Shown: positions 8,701 through 18,399 of the stretch, piece by piece
How the letters are laid out: every line of letters starts with the position of its first letter
Numbering within the stretch: position 1 is the stretch's first letter
Source: Salmonella enterica subsp. houtenae serovar Houten
GTDB taxonomy: Bacteria; Pseudomonadota; Gammaproteobacteria; Enterobacterales; Enterobacteriaceae
Assembly: GCA_900478215.1 (NCBI GenBank)
Contig: LS483478.1
Span: 1,054,001-1,118,000, forward strand
Reading direction: 5' to 3'
Length of the DNA: 64,000 nucleotides
Position numbers and translations under genes: made by a program
The notes under the pieces: generated by a model
The model's input: only the letters and a program-made list of their open reading frames with translations
Databases searched by the model: none
What the model was told of the DNA's origin: nothing

Positions 8701-11700
8701 CTGCCTGTTCCGTTGGCGTTAGTCGCAGTGGCGGTGAAGGCGTGGCTGCCTTCGGTCAAATTGCCTGTCGGGGTAAAGCTCCAGTTTCCGTTGGCGTTCG
8801 CCGTGGTGGTGCCGAGCAGCGAGCCGTTGTTATAAATGTTCACTGTGGCGCCCGCCTGAGCGGTACCATTTAATGTGGGCTGTGCGTCATTAGTGACCTG
8901 GCCATTAGCGATAGCGCCGGTATAAATACCCACATCATCCACTACGTTGGTGATGATCGGCGCTTCCGGCACGCGCGTATCGGGCGCGGTAAATCCGGCG
9001 GCAATACCCGTGTTGCCTGCTTTATCCTGGGCAAATGCCAGCAGCGGCTGACCGTTGGTCTGCGCGGGCGTGAGTGTGGCGGTGAAGTTGCCTGTACCGT
9101 CGGCGGTAGCGGTTCCCAGTACCACACCGGTATCTGAGGTAATCGTCACCGTACTGCCCGCTTCAGCGGTGCCCGTCACGCGACTACCGGTAATATTGAT
9201 GGCCAGGTTGCCGGGCGCGCCGGGCGCAATAGTATCCACGAGAATGGTTGTCGGTTGCGAAGCGGCGCTAACGTTGCCAGCCGCATCGGCGGCGCTAACG
9301 CTATAGGCGTGACTTCCCTGGGCGAGCGCGACGGTTGGCGTCCAGCTCCAGTCGCCGCTGGCATTGGCGTTCACGGTCGCGACCAGCACGCCATTATCGA
9401 AGATACTTACCGCGCTGTTGGCTTCCGCGGTACCGTTGAGCGTCGGCTGTGTGTCATTGGTCGATTGCCCATTGCCAATGGCGCCGGTGTTGTTCGGTAC
9501 GTCATCAACGATGCTGGTGATAAGCGGAACCGTTGGCGCCAGGGTATCGATCACGACAGTAAAGCCACTGGTTGCCGGGCTAATATTGCCTGCCGGGTCG
9601 GTGGCGGTCACTGTTAACGTACGGGTGCCGTCGCTTAACCCTGTCGTCGGCGTGAAGCTCCACGCGCCGCTCGCGTTAGCTGAGGTGACGCCAAGCAGAG
9701 TGTTGCCGTCATAAATACTGACCACGCTACCCGCTTCGGCAGTACCGTTCAGCGTGGGGCGGTTATCATTGGTTATCTGACCATTAGCGAGATTTCCTGT
9801 TACCCCGCCCGCTACGTCATCCACCACGGACGTCAGGATCGGCGTCTGCGGCGCGGTGGTATCGACCATCAGGGTGAAGTCCGTACTGTTCGGGCTGCTG
9901 TTTCCGGCGGCATCGGTGGCGACGGCGGTAATGACGTGCGTTCCGCTTGCCAGCGTTGAGGTGGAGACGCTCCACGCGCCGTCAGGCTGAGCCGTTGTCG
10001 TGCCAACGACCAGACCATTTTCATAGAGCGTGATCGTGGCGCCGGCTTCTGCGGTGCCGCTGAACGTTGGCGTAGGATCGTTGGTACTTTGACCGTTCGC
10101 GATCGTGCCGAGGCCTGGCGCCTGATCGTCACTGACTGATGTGATTACCGGCGTCAGCGGCGGCGTGGTATCGACGACGAAATTAACGCTGTCCGAAACG
10201 GGGCTGGCATTGCCTGCGGCATCAACGGCAATCACGGTAATTATGTGGTTTCCCGTCGCCAGAGAGGTGTCTGGCGTGTAGCGCCAGCTACTGCTATTGT
10301 CGGCGGGAATTTCAGCCAGTAACGTGCCGTTATCGTAGAGACGAAGGGTTGTGTTGGCTTCACGGGTGCCGCTAATGACAGGGCGCGCCTCATCTGTGAT
10401 CTGACCTGGACTCAGATTGCCGGTAATGGGCCCCGTACCGTCGTAGACCGTGTCAATAACAGGCGCGGCGGGAGGCGTTGTATCAATAGTAAACGAGCGT
10501 ATTTCGGACGCGGCGCTGGTATTGCCTGCCGCATCGGTTGCTGCCGCTGTCAGGTTCCAGATGCCCGCGCCCAGCGACGTAGACGGTGTAAAGCTCCAGC
10601 TACCGTTGGCCTGAACTTGCGCCGTGCCGACCAGCGTGCTGCCATTATAAATTGAGATGGTTGAACCTGCCTCACCAGTGCCCGAGAGCGTCGGTCGGGT
10701 TTCGTTCGTCGAACCACCGTTAGGGACGATGCCCGTTACTGGCGCTGTATTGTCAGCTACGCTGGCGATAACCGGCGCGGCGGGCGGCGTGGCGTCAATC
10801 GTCAACATAAATCCGCTGGAAACCGCGCTGCTATTTCCTGCCGGATCGGTGGCGCTAAGGGTGAGCGTATGATTGCCATTTGCAAGCGGCGTCTGCGGCG
10901 TGAAACTCCACGTACCGTCGCTATTCACCGTCGTTGTACCGATGGATGCTGAATTACCGTCAAGATAGACATTAATCGTCGCGCCTGCCTCTCCGCGCCC
11001 ATTCAGGGTGGGCGTCGCATCGTTCGTTAGCTGTCCGCTAACCAGGTTGCCGGTAATACCGGGCTGGTCATCCACAACAGAGGTGAGAACCGGGCTCGCC
11101 GGAGGCGTAATATCGACCACGATCGTCCACGGCGCGGAGACCGCGCTGGTATTACCCGCTGGATCGGTAGCGCTAACCGTCAGATTATGGCTTCCCTCTG
11201 ACAAATTGCGGGGTACCGGGAAGGTCCAGCTACCGTTTTCGCCTACCTGTGCCGTGCCAAGCGGCGTACCGTTGTCAAAAATAGTGATCGTCGCGCCAGG
11301 TTCGCCAGTTCCGTTCAGTATTGGCTGCCGATCGTCGGTTGCTTGCCCCGGTAACACCGGGACGGTCGGTTGATTGTTATCGTCAATCACGGAAGTGATA
11401 ACCGGCACATCTGGCGCCTGCGCGTCAATGTTCAGCGTAAAGCCGTCCGAAGGCTGGCCGCTATTGCCGGCAGGATCGGTCGCCACGGCGGTGAATAGAT
11501 GGGAGGTGCTCTCCAGCGGCGCGTCTGGGGTAAAGCGCCAGTTGCCGCTTTGATCTACCGTGGCGGAACCGATTTCTACGCCGTTATCCAGAATGCGGAT
11601 CGTGGCGCCTGCCTCTCCCGTCCCGTTAAGCGTCGGGCGCGAATCGTTGGTGAGCGCGCCGTTATCCAGCGTACCGGTCACCCCGGGGACATCATCCGTT

Positions 11701-14700
11701 GCGCTGGTAATAATCGGCTGCGCCGGCGCGCTAAGATCGATAGTGATCCCGACCGGTGCGGACAGGCCGCCCTGGCCATTCGCATTGGTTGCCTGGACGG
11801 TGACGTTATGTGCGCTTTCGCTTAATGGCGTAGCGATCTCAAAGATCCAGTTCCCGCTGGCGTCAACGGTGGCAAAGCCTGCCGAATCGCCATCAATGAA
11901 GACTTCAACGGTAGAGCCGATATCCGTGGTTCCGCGCAGCGTCGGCGTAGTGTCGTCCGTGGTGCCGCCCGCCGCGATATTCCCCTGTACGCTTCCAACA
12001 TTATCTTCAATCGCAGTGATGACCGGAACGGCGGGCAGACCGCTGTCGGAGGCGAGGAAATCCGCTGCCGGGCCGTTATTCCCCGCGCGATCGATAGCGA
12101 TTGCCGTCAGCGTTCCGCCATCGGTTTGCGCCGGACTGAGCGTGACGGCGAATTCACCGGTGCCATTAGCGACAGCGCTGCCGACCAGGAGGCCATCGGC
12201 GTTACGAATTTCAACGGTAGCGTAAGGATCGGTAAGTCCGGCGACGCGCGTGCCATCGTCGGCAACCGTCTGGATCGATGGCGAAGGCGGGGCGGTGACG
12301 TCTACGGTAATGGTGATCGGCTGGGTTTGCGCCGTGGTATTTCCAGCGCCGTCAGTCGCGCTGAAGGTTAGCGCATGACTGGCTTCTGACAATACTGGCG
12401 TATTGAATGTCCAAATTCCGTCGGTAACGAGTGCCGTACCGATTTCTGCGCCATTGTCGTAAATCGTGACGGTGCTGCCATTTTCGCCGCTGCCGTTGAT
12501 AGTCAGCGTCCGATCGTTAGTAAAGGCGCCATCGGTTAATGGCCCGGTTACTGGCGCAACATCGTCGAGGATTTCATTGACGACGGGCGGCAGCAACGGA
12601 ACGGTATCGACGGTGAAGGTAAAGCTGTTCGATACGCCGCTGCTGTTTCCGGCGGCGTCGGCGGCAATGGCGGTCAGGGTGTAGGTGCCATCCAGCAATG
12701 CGCTGGTCACCGGCAGTGTCCAGGCGCCGGTCTCATCGACGGTGACTACTCCTAAAACGCTGCTGCCGTTATAGAGCGTAATTACGCTGCCGATGTCGCC
12801 GGTGCCGTGAATGACCGGCGTATTGTCGTCAGTGGTTGCGCCGCTGACAACGTTATTCTGTACATCACCGACGTTATCTTCGGCAAAAGTGATAACCGGA
12901 TTTGCGGGCGCAGTAGTGTCTACCGCAAAAGTGACTGAGGCGGAAGGTGGACTGATATTGCCCGCCACATCGGTTTCCGTAACGGTAATGATATAGGTTC
13001 CCGGCGTCAGTGCCGCAGGCGTAAAATTCCAGCTACCGTTATCGCCTACCGTTGTGCGGCCAATTTCACTGCCATTATTGTAGAGAATAATCGTGCTACC
13101 GATCTCTCCCGTGCCGCTGAAGGTCGGCGTGGTGTCGTTCGTTGCGCCATTATTGCCGATGTTGCCGATAACCGGCGCGACGTTATCGCTGATCAGCGGC
13201 GCGTCAGGCTGCGCTGGAGGCAGGGTATCAAGCGTGACGGAGAAGACGCCGGAGGTCGGGCTGCTATTGCCCGCGGCATCCGTGGCGGTGGCCGTCAGTA
13301 CGTTTAACCCTTCGCTCAGATTACTGGTTAGCGGATAGGTCCAGCTACCCTGTGGATTGACCTGGACGGTATCCAGTACAGCGCCGTTGTTGTACAGGGT
13401 GATGATGGCGCCGGGTTCGCCGGTGCCGCTGAGGGTCGGCATACGCTGATTGGTAATACTGCCGTTAGCCAGTAGCACCTCGCCTTCTCCGCTGGTGATA
13501 GCGGCTGACAAGATCTGCGGCGCATCCGGCGCCTGGGTATCAACGCGCAGGGTAAAGCTGATAGATTCGGGGCTTTCGTTCCCCGCTGGATCGTTGGCGC
13601 GGGCGGTTAGAAGGTGGGCGCCGTCGCCCAGCGCGGCAGGCGGTGTAAACTGCCAGCGACCGTCCGCGCCAACCAGCGTCTGACCTATAACATTGCCGTT
13701 ATCGTAAAGGGTGATTGTGTCGCCTGCGGTGCCGCTACCGCTCAACCGGGGCTGGGATTCCTGGGTAATCTGATTGGTATCAATCGTATTTCCGTCGCCG
13801 TCAGCTACGCCGATAACGCCGGGGGCGGCAGGGGCCTGGGTATCAATGGTAATCGTAAAATCGGCGGAAAAAGGAGTGGTGTTGCCGTTATTGTCGCTGG
13901 CCGTCACGGTAAAGGTGTAGGTGTCGTCCGCCAGTGGCGAGGTCGTGGTGTAGGCGTAGCTCCAGACGCCGGAATTACCGACGATAATATCGGCTATCCG
14001 GGCGCCATTCTGATACAGGTGTACTGTGGAACCCGGTTCACCTGTACCGTTAATTGTTGGCGTGCTGTCGTTAGTGAGTCCCAGATGCGTGACGCTACCG
14101 ACAATACCCGGCGCATCATCTGTAATGAAGGTGATTACCGGCTGCTGCGGCGATTGCGTATCGACCACCAGGTCAAATGAAGCGGCCGGACTCGCATTGC
14201 CTTTAGCGTCGGTTGCTATTACGGTCAGTCGATGTGCGCCTTCGCCTAAATTTTGCGACGGCGTAAACGTCCAGCCGCCGTTGGGCTGTAGCGTGGCGAA
14301 TCCCAGAGAAACGCCGTTATCAAAGACTTCGACGCGCGCGCCGACTTCCGCCGTACCGCTAAGGGTGGGGCGGCTGTCGTTGGTGGTTTGTCCGTTAACC
14401 AGTGGCCCAGTAACGCTTTCAACATCGTCCAGTACCTGAGTGATAATGGGTTTATCCGGGGCGGTAATATCGGGCGCTTGCGCTGTGGTTGGCGGGCTGA
14501 CGTTGTTGGCGCTGTCGGTGGCGGTGACGATAACCTGTTCGCCGTTCGTCTGTGCGGGGACGAGGGGAAGGGTAAAATGACCTTCGCCATCGACTTTGCC
14601 GCTGCCGAGCGGCGTGCCGTCCGGCGTGGCGATCGTGATGGCGCTACCCGGTTCGGCGGTGCCGCTGATACTGGCGCCATCCTCACTAATGACCACGTTT

Positions 14701-16673
14701 TTCGGCATTTCCGGCGCGGTACTGTCCGGCGCGTACAGTATAGCCATCGGGCCGGTATTCGCGGCTTTATCGGTAACAAGAACATTTAGTGTTTCGCCGT
14801 TAATTTTCGCCGGGCTAATACCTATTGAGAAGGTACCGTCGTCGCCTGCCGTTCCGCTACCGAGCGTATTTCCCAGGCTGTCTTTGATAACCACCGTGCT
14901 GCCAGCTTCCGTAGCGCCGGTGAGTCTGTCGCCGGCGTCGCTAACCGCCAGGTTTTCCAGTACCGGCGGTTGCGTGTCGATATCAATGGTAAAAGAGACG
15001 GACTGTCCGCTGGTGCCGTGATTGTTTGTGGCGGTAGCGGTAAAGACATGATCGCCATCGGGAAGCGCAAGCGAGGGAGTAAAGCTCCATTTGCCGTCAG
15101 CGTCAGCGACAACAGGGGGAAGGGCTGGTACAGGAGAGCCGTTATCGCTAATCAATATCGTACTGCCTGGTTCGGCAGTACCGCTGAGGGTCGGGCGGTT
15201 ATCATCTGTGGCATCGCCATTTTTCAACAGCCTGGTGACGGTGCCAGCGTCATCCGTCACGGTAAGGATAATCGGCTGAGCAGGATACTGTGAGTCAGAA
15301 GCGGTAAATTCCGTGGCGGGGCCGATATTGCCGACGGCGTCCTGAATACGCGCTTCCAGACGCTCGCCATGGGTCAGGGCCGGATTCAGAGTGATGCTGA
15401 ATTGGTTATTATCTCCGGTAATCGCGGAACCCAGGTAATTTCCCGTCGAGTCATAGATCGATACGGTGCTGCCAGCCTCAGCGGTACCGCTAATGGTTGC
15501 GCCATCATCCGCGACATTATCAATGACAGCGGCATCGGGGCTGAGTGTGTCGATAGTCAGCGTAAAGCTGGCTGATTCGCTACTTTCGCCTTTAACATTA
15601 GTCGCAATGGCGGTGAAACGATTTTCCCCATCCGTTAGCGCGCTGGTAATGGCAAAACGCCAGTTTCCGCTGGTATCAACCGTTGTTGTGCCTATCTCCT
15701 GACCATTGGCGTAAATATGGATGACTGCGCCTGCGCTGCCGGTTCCCTCCAGAGTGGGGGTATTGTCGTTCGTAATCTGGTTATTGCTCAGCGTGCCGGT
15801 GAGCGGAGCGGCATCGTCGATAGCGGCGGCGATAACCGGTGTAGCGGGGAGAGGAATGTTGGGCGCATCGATGGTTGCGGATGGGCCTGTATTGCCGGCA
15901 TCGTCAGTCGCGGTCACAGTAAGCTGTTCGCCGCCAAGCTGTGGCGCTGTCAGATCAATACTAAATTTACCGTCGCTATCCGCTTTGCCCTCGCCAACGA
16001 TGTGGCCTGAAGGATCTTTGATGGTAATGGTACTGCCCGCTTCGGCCTCGCCGCTCACCGTTTTTCCGTCCGCTGAAATCAATAATTCGGTGGGAGCGAG
16101 AGGCGGGATAGTATCTACAGGATTACTGCTACCTGGAGTATTGCCGTCGGGGTTACTGCCGCCGGGATTGCTGTTATCAGGGGGATTACCGTCAGGATTA
16201 GTGTTATCAGGGAGCGGATTATCGCTATCCGAATGATGGTGGGAATCGCCGCCGCCGGAAGACGCAATAGCGGCAATGCCGCCAGCCGCCACCGCGCCAG
16301 CCAGTACCCACGGCCAAACGGCGCCTCCGGCTTCATGGGAAGCGCCAGAAGTGGCCAGCAACTCGTTAATATCAGCGAGTTGTTCAAAATGTAGCCCGGC
16401 TTGCGGATTTTCCACCCACCATAACGTGCCATCGTTTTCTGCCAGTACCAACTGGCTTGCGCCCAGATCGTTGGTAGCGTAAAAGTTTTTAATCGTGATC
16501 GTTTCGCCGGAATGGAGCGTCACCACCAGATCCTGATTAATGCGCGTAAGTTGACTAATTTCATCCCGGGCCACTGATAATTTAACAATTGAAGGCGCGT
16601 TAAGAGTGACCGCTGAGGATTCCACAGTGGTGGAGACGCCAGTCAATTTCGAAACCACGGCGAGTAGACGCAT
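5766..16673 (-). CDS. bapA: BapA, giant biofilm-associated surface adhesin secreted by type I
   Basis: 3635 residues. Residues 1-118 are the BapA prefix domain. Residues 119-140 are a Gly/Ala hydrophobic stretch (VWPWVLAGAVAAGGIAAIASSGGG), and 141-187 form a His/Asp then Pro-Asn-Gly-Asp linker. Residues 189-2752 hold 26 tandem Ig-like (Big) modules. Residues 2753-3515 contain three VCBS-like units (each with a YGTL/YGIL...YTYTL core) preceded by adhesin-type spacers. The last ~120 residues (NQNDVLIGSAYGDTL...GGNGADRW) are a type I secretion target. It should be exported by BapBCD to the cell surface, where BapA is known to promote biofilm formation and gut colonisation. The ATG at 16673 has AGGAG 7 bases upstream. 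Reference BapA is, from memory, about 3820 residues, so this allele may have lost about two modules. Confidence 0.96.
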   Translation of the reverse strand: MRLLAVVSKLTGVSTTVESSAVTLNAPSIVKLSVARDEISQLTRINQDLVVTLHSGETITIKNFYATNDLGASQLVLAENDGTLWWVENPQAGLHFEQLADINELLATSGASHEAGGAVWPWVLAGAVAAGGIAAIASSGGGDSHHHSDSDNPLPDNTNPDGNPPDNSNPGGSNPDGNTPGSSNPVDTIPPLAPTELLISADGKTVSGEAEAGSTITIKDPSGHIVGEGKADSDGKFSIDLTAPQLGGEQLTVTATDDAGNTGPSATIDAPNIPLPATPVIAAAIDDAAPLTGTLSNNQITNDNTPTLEGTGSAGAVIHIYANGQEIGTTTVDTSGNWRFAITSALTDGENRFTAIATNVKGESSESASFTLTIDTLSPDAAVIDNVADDGATISGTAEAGSTVSIYDSTGNYLGSAITGDNNQFSITLNPALTHGERLEARIQDAVGNIGPATEFTASDSQYPAQPIILTVTDDAGTVTRLLKNGDATDDNRPTLSGTAEPGSTILISDNGSPVPALPPVVADADGKWSFTPSLALPDGDHVFTATATNNHGTSGQSVSFTIDIDTQPPVLENLAVSDAGDRLTGATEAGSTVVIKDSLGNTLGSGTAGDDGTFSIGISPAKINGETLNVLVTDKAANTGPMAILYAPDSTAPEMPKNVVISEDGASISGTAEPGSAITIATPDGTPLGSGKVDGEGHFTLPLVPAQTNGEQVIVTATDSANNVSPPTTAQAPDITAPDKPIITQVLDDVESVTGPLVNGQTTNDSRPTLSGTAEVGARVEVFDNGVSLGFATLQPNGGWTFTPSQNLGEGAHRLTVIATDAKGNASPAASFDLVVDTQSPQQPVITFITDDAPGIVGSVTHLGLTNDSTPTINGTGEPGSTVHLYQNGARIADIIVGNSGVWSYAYTTTSPLADDTYTFTVTASDNNGNTTPFSADFTITIDTQAPAAPGVIGVADGDGNTIDTNQITQESQPRLSGSGTAGDTITLYDNGNVIGQTLVGADGRWQFTPPAALGDGAHLLTARANDPAGNESPESISFTLRVDTQAPDAPQILSAAITSGEGEVLLANGSITNQRMPTLSGTGEPGAIITLYNNGAVLDTVQVNPQGSWTYPLTSNLSEGLNVLTATATDAAGNSSPTSGVFSVTLDTLPPAQPDAPLISDNVAPVIGNIGNNGATNDTTPTFSGTGEIGSTIILYNNGSEIGRTTVGDNGSWNFTPAALTPGTYIITVTETDVAGNISPPSASVTFAVDTTAPANPVITFAEDNVGDVQNNVVSGATTDDNTPVIHGTGDIGSVITLYNGSSVLGVVTVDETGAWTLPVTSALLDGTYTLTAIAADAAGNSSGVSNSFTFTVDTVPLLPPVVNEILDDVAPVTGPLTDGAFTNDRTLTINGSGENGSTVTIYDNGAEIGTALVTDGIWTFNTPVLSEASHALTFSATDGAGNTTAQTQPITITVDVTAPPSPSIQTVADDGTRVAGLTDPYATVEIRNADGLLVGSAVANGTGEFAVTLSPAQTDGGTLTAIAIDRAGNNGPAADFLASDSGLPAVPVITAIEDNVGSVQGNIAAGGTTDDTTPTLRGTTDIGSTVEVFIDGDSAGFATVDASGNWIFEIATPLSESAHNVTVQATNANGQGGLSAPVGITIDLSAPAQPIITSATDDVPGVTGTLDNGALTNDSRPTLNGTGEAGATIRILDNGVEIGSATVDQSGNWRFTPDAPLESTSHLFTAVATDPAGNSGQPSDGFTLNIDAQAPDVPVITSVIDDNNQPTVPVLPGQATDDRQPILNGTGEPGATITIFDNGTPLGTAQVGENGSWTFPVPRNLSEGSHNLTVSATDPAGNTSAVSAPWTIVVDITPPASPVLTSVVDDQPGITGNLVSGQLTNDATPTLNGRGEAGATINVYLDGNSASIGTTTVNSDGTWSFTPQTPLANGNHTLTLSATDPAGNSSAVSSGFMLTIDATPPAAPVIASVADNTAPVTGIVPNGGSTNETRPTLSGTGEAGSTISIYNGSTLVGTAQVQANGSWSFTPSTSLGAGIWNLTAAATDAAGNTSAASEIRSFTIDTTPPAAPVIDTVYDGTGPITGNLSPGQITDEARPVISGTREANTTLRLYDNGTLLAEIPADNSSSWRYTPDTSLATGNHIITVIAVDAAGNASPVSDSVNFVVDTTPPLTPVITSVSDDQAPGLGTIANGQSTNDPTPTFSGTAEAGATITLYENGLVVGTTTAQPDGAWSVSTSTLASGTHVITAVATDAAGNSSPNSTDFTLMVDTTAPQTPILTSVVDDVAGGVTGNLANGQITNDNRPTLNGTAEAGSVVSIYDGNTLLGVTSANASGAWSFTPTTGLSDGTRTLTVTATDPAGNISPATSGFTVVIDTLAPTVPLITSIVDDVPNNTGAIGNGQSTNDTQPTLNGTAEANSAVSIFDNGVLVATVNANASGDWSWTPTVALAQGSHAYSVSAADAAGNVSAASQPTTILVDTIAPGAPGNLAINITGSRVTGTAEAGSTVTITSDTGVVLGTATADGTGNFTATLTPAQTNGQPLLAFAQDKAGNTGIAAGFTAPDTRVPEAPIITNVVDDVGIYTGAIANGQVTNDAQPTLNGTAQAGATVNIYNNGSLLGTTTANANGNWSFTPTGNLTEGSHAFTATATNANGTGSVSTAATVIVDTLAPGTPSGTLSADGGSLSGLAEANSIVTVTLAGGVTLTTTAGSNGSWSLTLPTKQIEGQLINVTATDAAGNASGTLGITAPVLPLAARDNITSLDLTSTAATSTQNYSDYGLLLVGALGNVASVLGNDTAQVEFTIAEGGTGDVTIDAAATGIVLSLLSTQEIVVQRYDTSLGAWTTIVNTAVGDFANLLTLTGSGVTLNLSGLSEGQYRVLTYNTSLLATGSYTSLDVDVHQTSAGIISGPTMSTGNVMADDTAPTGTTVTAITNANGVSTPVGAGGVDIQGQYGTLHINQDGSYTYTLTNPTAGYGHKESFTYTITQNGVGSSAAQLVINLGPAPVPGSVIATDNNASLVFDTHVSYVNNGPSTQSGVTVLSVGLGNVLNANLLDDMTNPIIFNVEEGATRTMTLQGTVGGVSLVSTFDLYVYRFNDAIQQYEQFRVQKGWINTLLLAGQSQPLTLTLPGGEYLFVLNTASGISVLTGYTLAISQDHTYAVDSITANTTGNVLTNDIAPTDALLTEVNGVAISATGTTEVNGLYGTLTIDAKGNYTYTLKNGVGADSIKTPDSFIYTVKAPNGDTDTASLNITPTARALDAINDVSDTLSVATLQDTAAWLDSSVGSASWGLLGKSDSGSGTFEVATGTVLKGASLVFDVSTLITLGNLNISWAIQENGTVIRNGTVPVANITLGGATVTVNLSGLELDAGTYTLNFTGTNTLAGAATITPRVIGTTVDLDNFETSGTHTVLGNIFDGSDAAGAMDQLNTVNTRLSISGYNGSAATLDATANTTSATIQGHYGILQINLDGAYTYTLNNGVAMSSITSKEVFTYQLDDKMGHTDSATLTIDMAPQIVSTNQNDVLIGSAYGDTLIYHLLNGADATGGNGADRWQNFSAAQGDKIDIHELLTGWDHQAATLGNFVQVHTSGANTVISVDRDGAGSAFKSTDLVTLENVQLTLNDLLQNNHLITGG
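8418..16109 (-). repeat. 26 tandem Ig-like module repeats inside bapA
   Basis: The region encodes BapA residues 189-2752, on average 98-99 residues per unit. I count 19 long units (about 100-106 residues) sharing the pattern AP.xPVIxxVxDD...TNDxxPTLxGTxExGxxxxxYDNG...GxWxFTP...ATDxAGNxSxxSxxFTxxxDT. There are also 7 short units (about 82-86 residues; first, third, fifth, sixth, 14th, 24th and 26th) that lack the TND segment. The units are diverged at amino-acid level but related in DNA, so unit number can change by recombination. Short and long units are mixed mainly near the two ends, while the centre (units 15-23) is all long. Confidence 0.9.
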
Positions 16674-17290
16674 AAATTAGCTCCTGATGGATTTGCTCTG
16701 TGTATTAATTAACGGGCACGACGTTCAGGGCAAAATGCGTAGACGAGCCTTCCCGTTCACCGTGAGAGATGAATTTCCGTAGCCATATTCTTTTTTATGA
16801 GCGTAGGTGAAGGTGTAGTTTTCTCGCTGAATAACCCTTTATTTTTTGTGCCTGACTAGTGCTTTCGTATTAGATGATATAGCCAGAAAGAAACCTTTCT
16901 GCAAATTAAGATCTATTGATAGAAATGTTAGTGTGTCTGAAATATAACGGAGTTTGTGTTAAGGAGAGGTGGTCGGGCTAACAGCTCATGATGATTTTTT
17001 ATTTATCTTTATGTTTTATAATAAATTTTAATTTCTTCTTCTTTTTCTTTTTTAACATAAAAACAATACCTTTTGTGAAGGTATTCAGCGATATTAAATT
17101 TTAAAAAAATCATTTGAAGTATTGTGTTATTAGGCTATAAACTTTTTTAAACAAAGAATATATTCTTGTCGTGGGATGGTATTTATTGCTATTGATAAGT
17201 GTCAGACACAGAGAATATATTTTCGAAGCAGGCATTAGATATGAATATTGACCAGCTCCATACTGAGAAGCTGGTCACAAAAAATCTCTA
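16674..17290. promoter_or_regulatory. AT-rich upstream region of bapA (no gene seen)
   Basis: 617 bp between the smpB stop and the bapA start hold no convincing gene. About 16790-17200 is markedly AT-rich with long A and T runs (for example 17000-17060 and 17090-17160), in contrast to the GC-rich flanks. That is the type of DNA usually bound by H-NS in islands. bapA transcription must start here; CsgD control is known from the literature, but I cannot place its site. A perfect 9-bp dyad (TGACCAGCT at 17249-17257, AGCTGGTCA at 17269-17277) lies 14 bp after the smpB stop without a clear U tract, and may end smpB transcripts. Confidence 0.6.
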
Positions 17291-17773
17291 TTACCGGCCT
17301 GCATTTTTCATAATGCGTGCTTTATCCAGTTGCCACTCACGTTCTTTAAGATCGGAACGTTTATCATGTTGTTTTTTACCTTTTGCCACACCGATCTTCA
17401 CTTTGCACCAGGCATTTTTCCAGTACAGAGAAAGCGCGACGACAGTATAACCTTCACGATTAATACGGCCATAAAGCGAATCAAGCTCACGCTGATTTAA
17501 CAATAGTTTGCGGGTTCGGGTTGGGTCGCATACGACATGTGTAGAGGCTACCGCCATCGGCGTAAAGTTTGCGCCAAACAGCCAGGCCTCACCATCTTTG
17601 AGGATAACGTAACTGTCGCCGATATTGGCTTTTCCTGCGCGCAGAGATTTTACTTCCCAGCCTTGCAGGGCGAGACCAGCCTCGAACTCTTCTTCGATAA
17701 AGTATTCGTGCCGGGCGCGCTTATTCAGCGCGATGGTGGCTGAGCCCGGTTTATGTGCTTTTTTCTTCGTCAT
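17291..17773 (-). CDS. smpB: SmpB, tmRNA-binding protein
   Basis: 160 residues from the ATG at 17773 ([26 protein letters not shown]...). The frame extends 15 codons further upstream, but the family starts at MTKKK and has 160 residues in E. coli. An OB-fold body is followed by the basic C-terminal tail ([24 protein letters not shown]), which sits in the ribosomal mRNA channel. SmpB delivers tmRNA to stalled ribosomes and is required for trans-translation. In many enterobacteria ssrA is nearby; here SPI-9 lies between the two genes. It is divergent from ratA. Confidence 0.98.
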
Positions 17774-17961
17774 AAGTGTCGTGAATTCATAGGTAATCTG
17801 ATATCGAAAACACCCCATTGCGTCCTGACGAGGTGCAAAAATCTATCTTAGCATGAGTTGGGCTATGCACGCACAATTAAGGCATGATGGTTGGGGACAG
17901 CATTTTTTTTACTCGCTGATAAGTGGTATTATTTACACGATTTATGTTGATGGGAATTGCT

Positions 17962-18399
17962 ATGCCTCAGATTAGTCGGACTGCTTTAGTCCCCTACAGT
18001 GCGGAACAGATGTATCAGTTAGTGAATGACGTTCAATCGTATCCCCAGTTTTTGCCTGGTTGTGTTGGCAGCCGTGTCCTGGAGTCGTCGCCAGCACAGA
18101 TGACGGCGGCAGTTGACGTGTCGAAGGCGGGGATCAGCAAAACGTTTACGACGCGTAATCAGCTAACGCGTAACCAGAGTATTCTGATGCATCTGGTAGA
18201 TGGCCCTTTTAAGAAGCTGATCGGCGGCTGGAAATTTACCCCGCTCAGCCCCGAGGCGTGCCGTATTGAGTTTCAGCTTGATTTTGAGTTTACCAATAAA
18301 CTCATTGAGCTGGCGTTTGGTCGTGTATTCAAAGAGTTAGCGTCCAACATGGTGCAGGCGTTTACGGTCCGCGCCAAAGAGGTTTACCGTGCCGGATAA
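17962..18399 (+). CDS. ratA: RatA/PasT, START-domain ribosome-association factor
   Basis: 145 residues from the ATG at 17962 ([21 protein letters not shown]...), matching the E. coli length. Upstream in-frame ATGs add 13 residues not found in the family. The protein is a COQ10/START-like lipid-binding fold. In E. coli it has been reported both as a toxin that blocks 70S assembly and as a stress-resistance factor (PasT), and related proteins help coenzyme Q function, so the cellular role is debated. The last three codons overlap the start of rnfH (18389-18399), an arrangement once taken as a toxin-antitoxin pair. Confidence 0.93.

Noticed and set aside
8418..16109. Could the regular repeats be a CRISPR array?
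   Set aside because: Units are about 250-320 bp, diverged, in frame and coding; there are no short direct repeats with unique spacers and no cas genes in the window.
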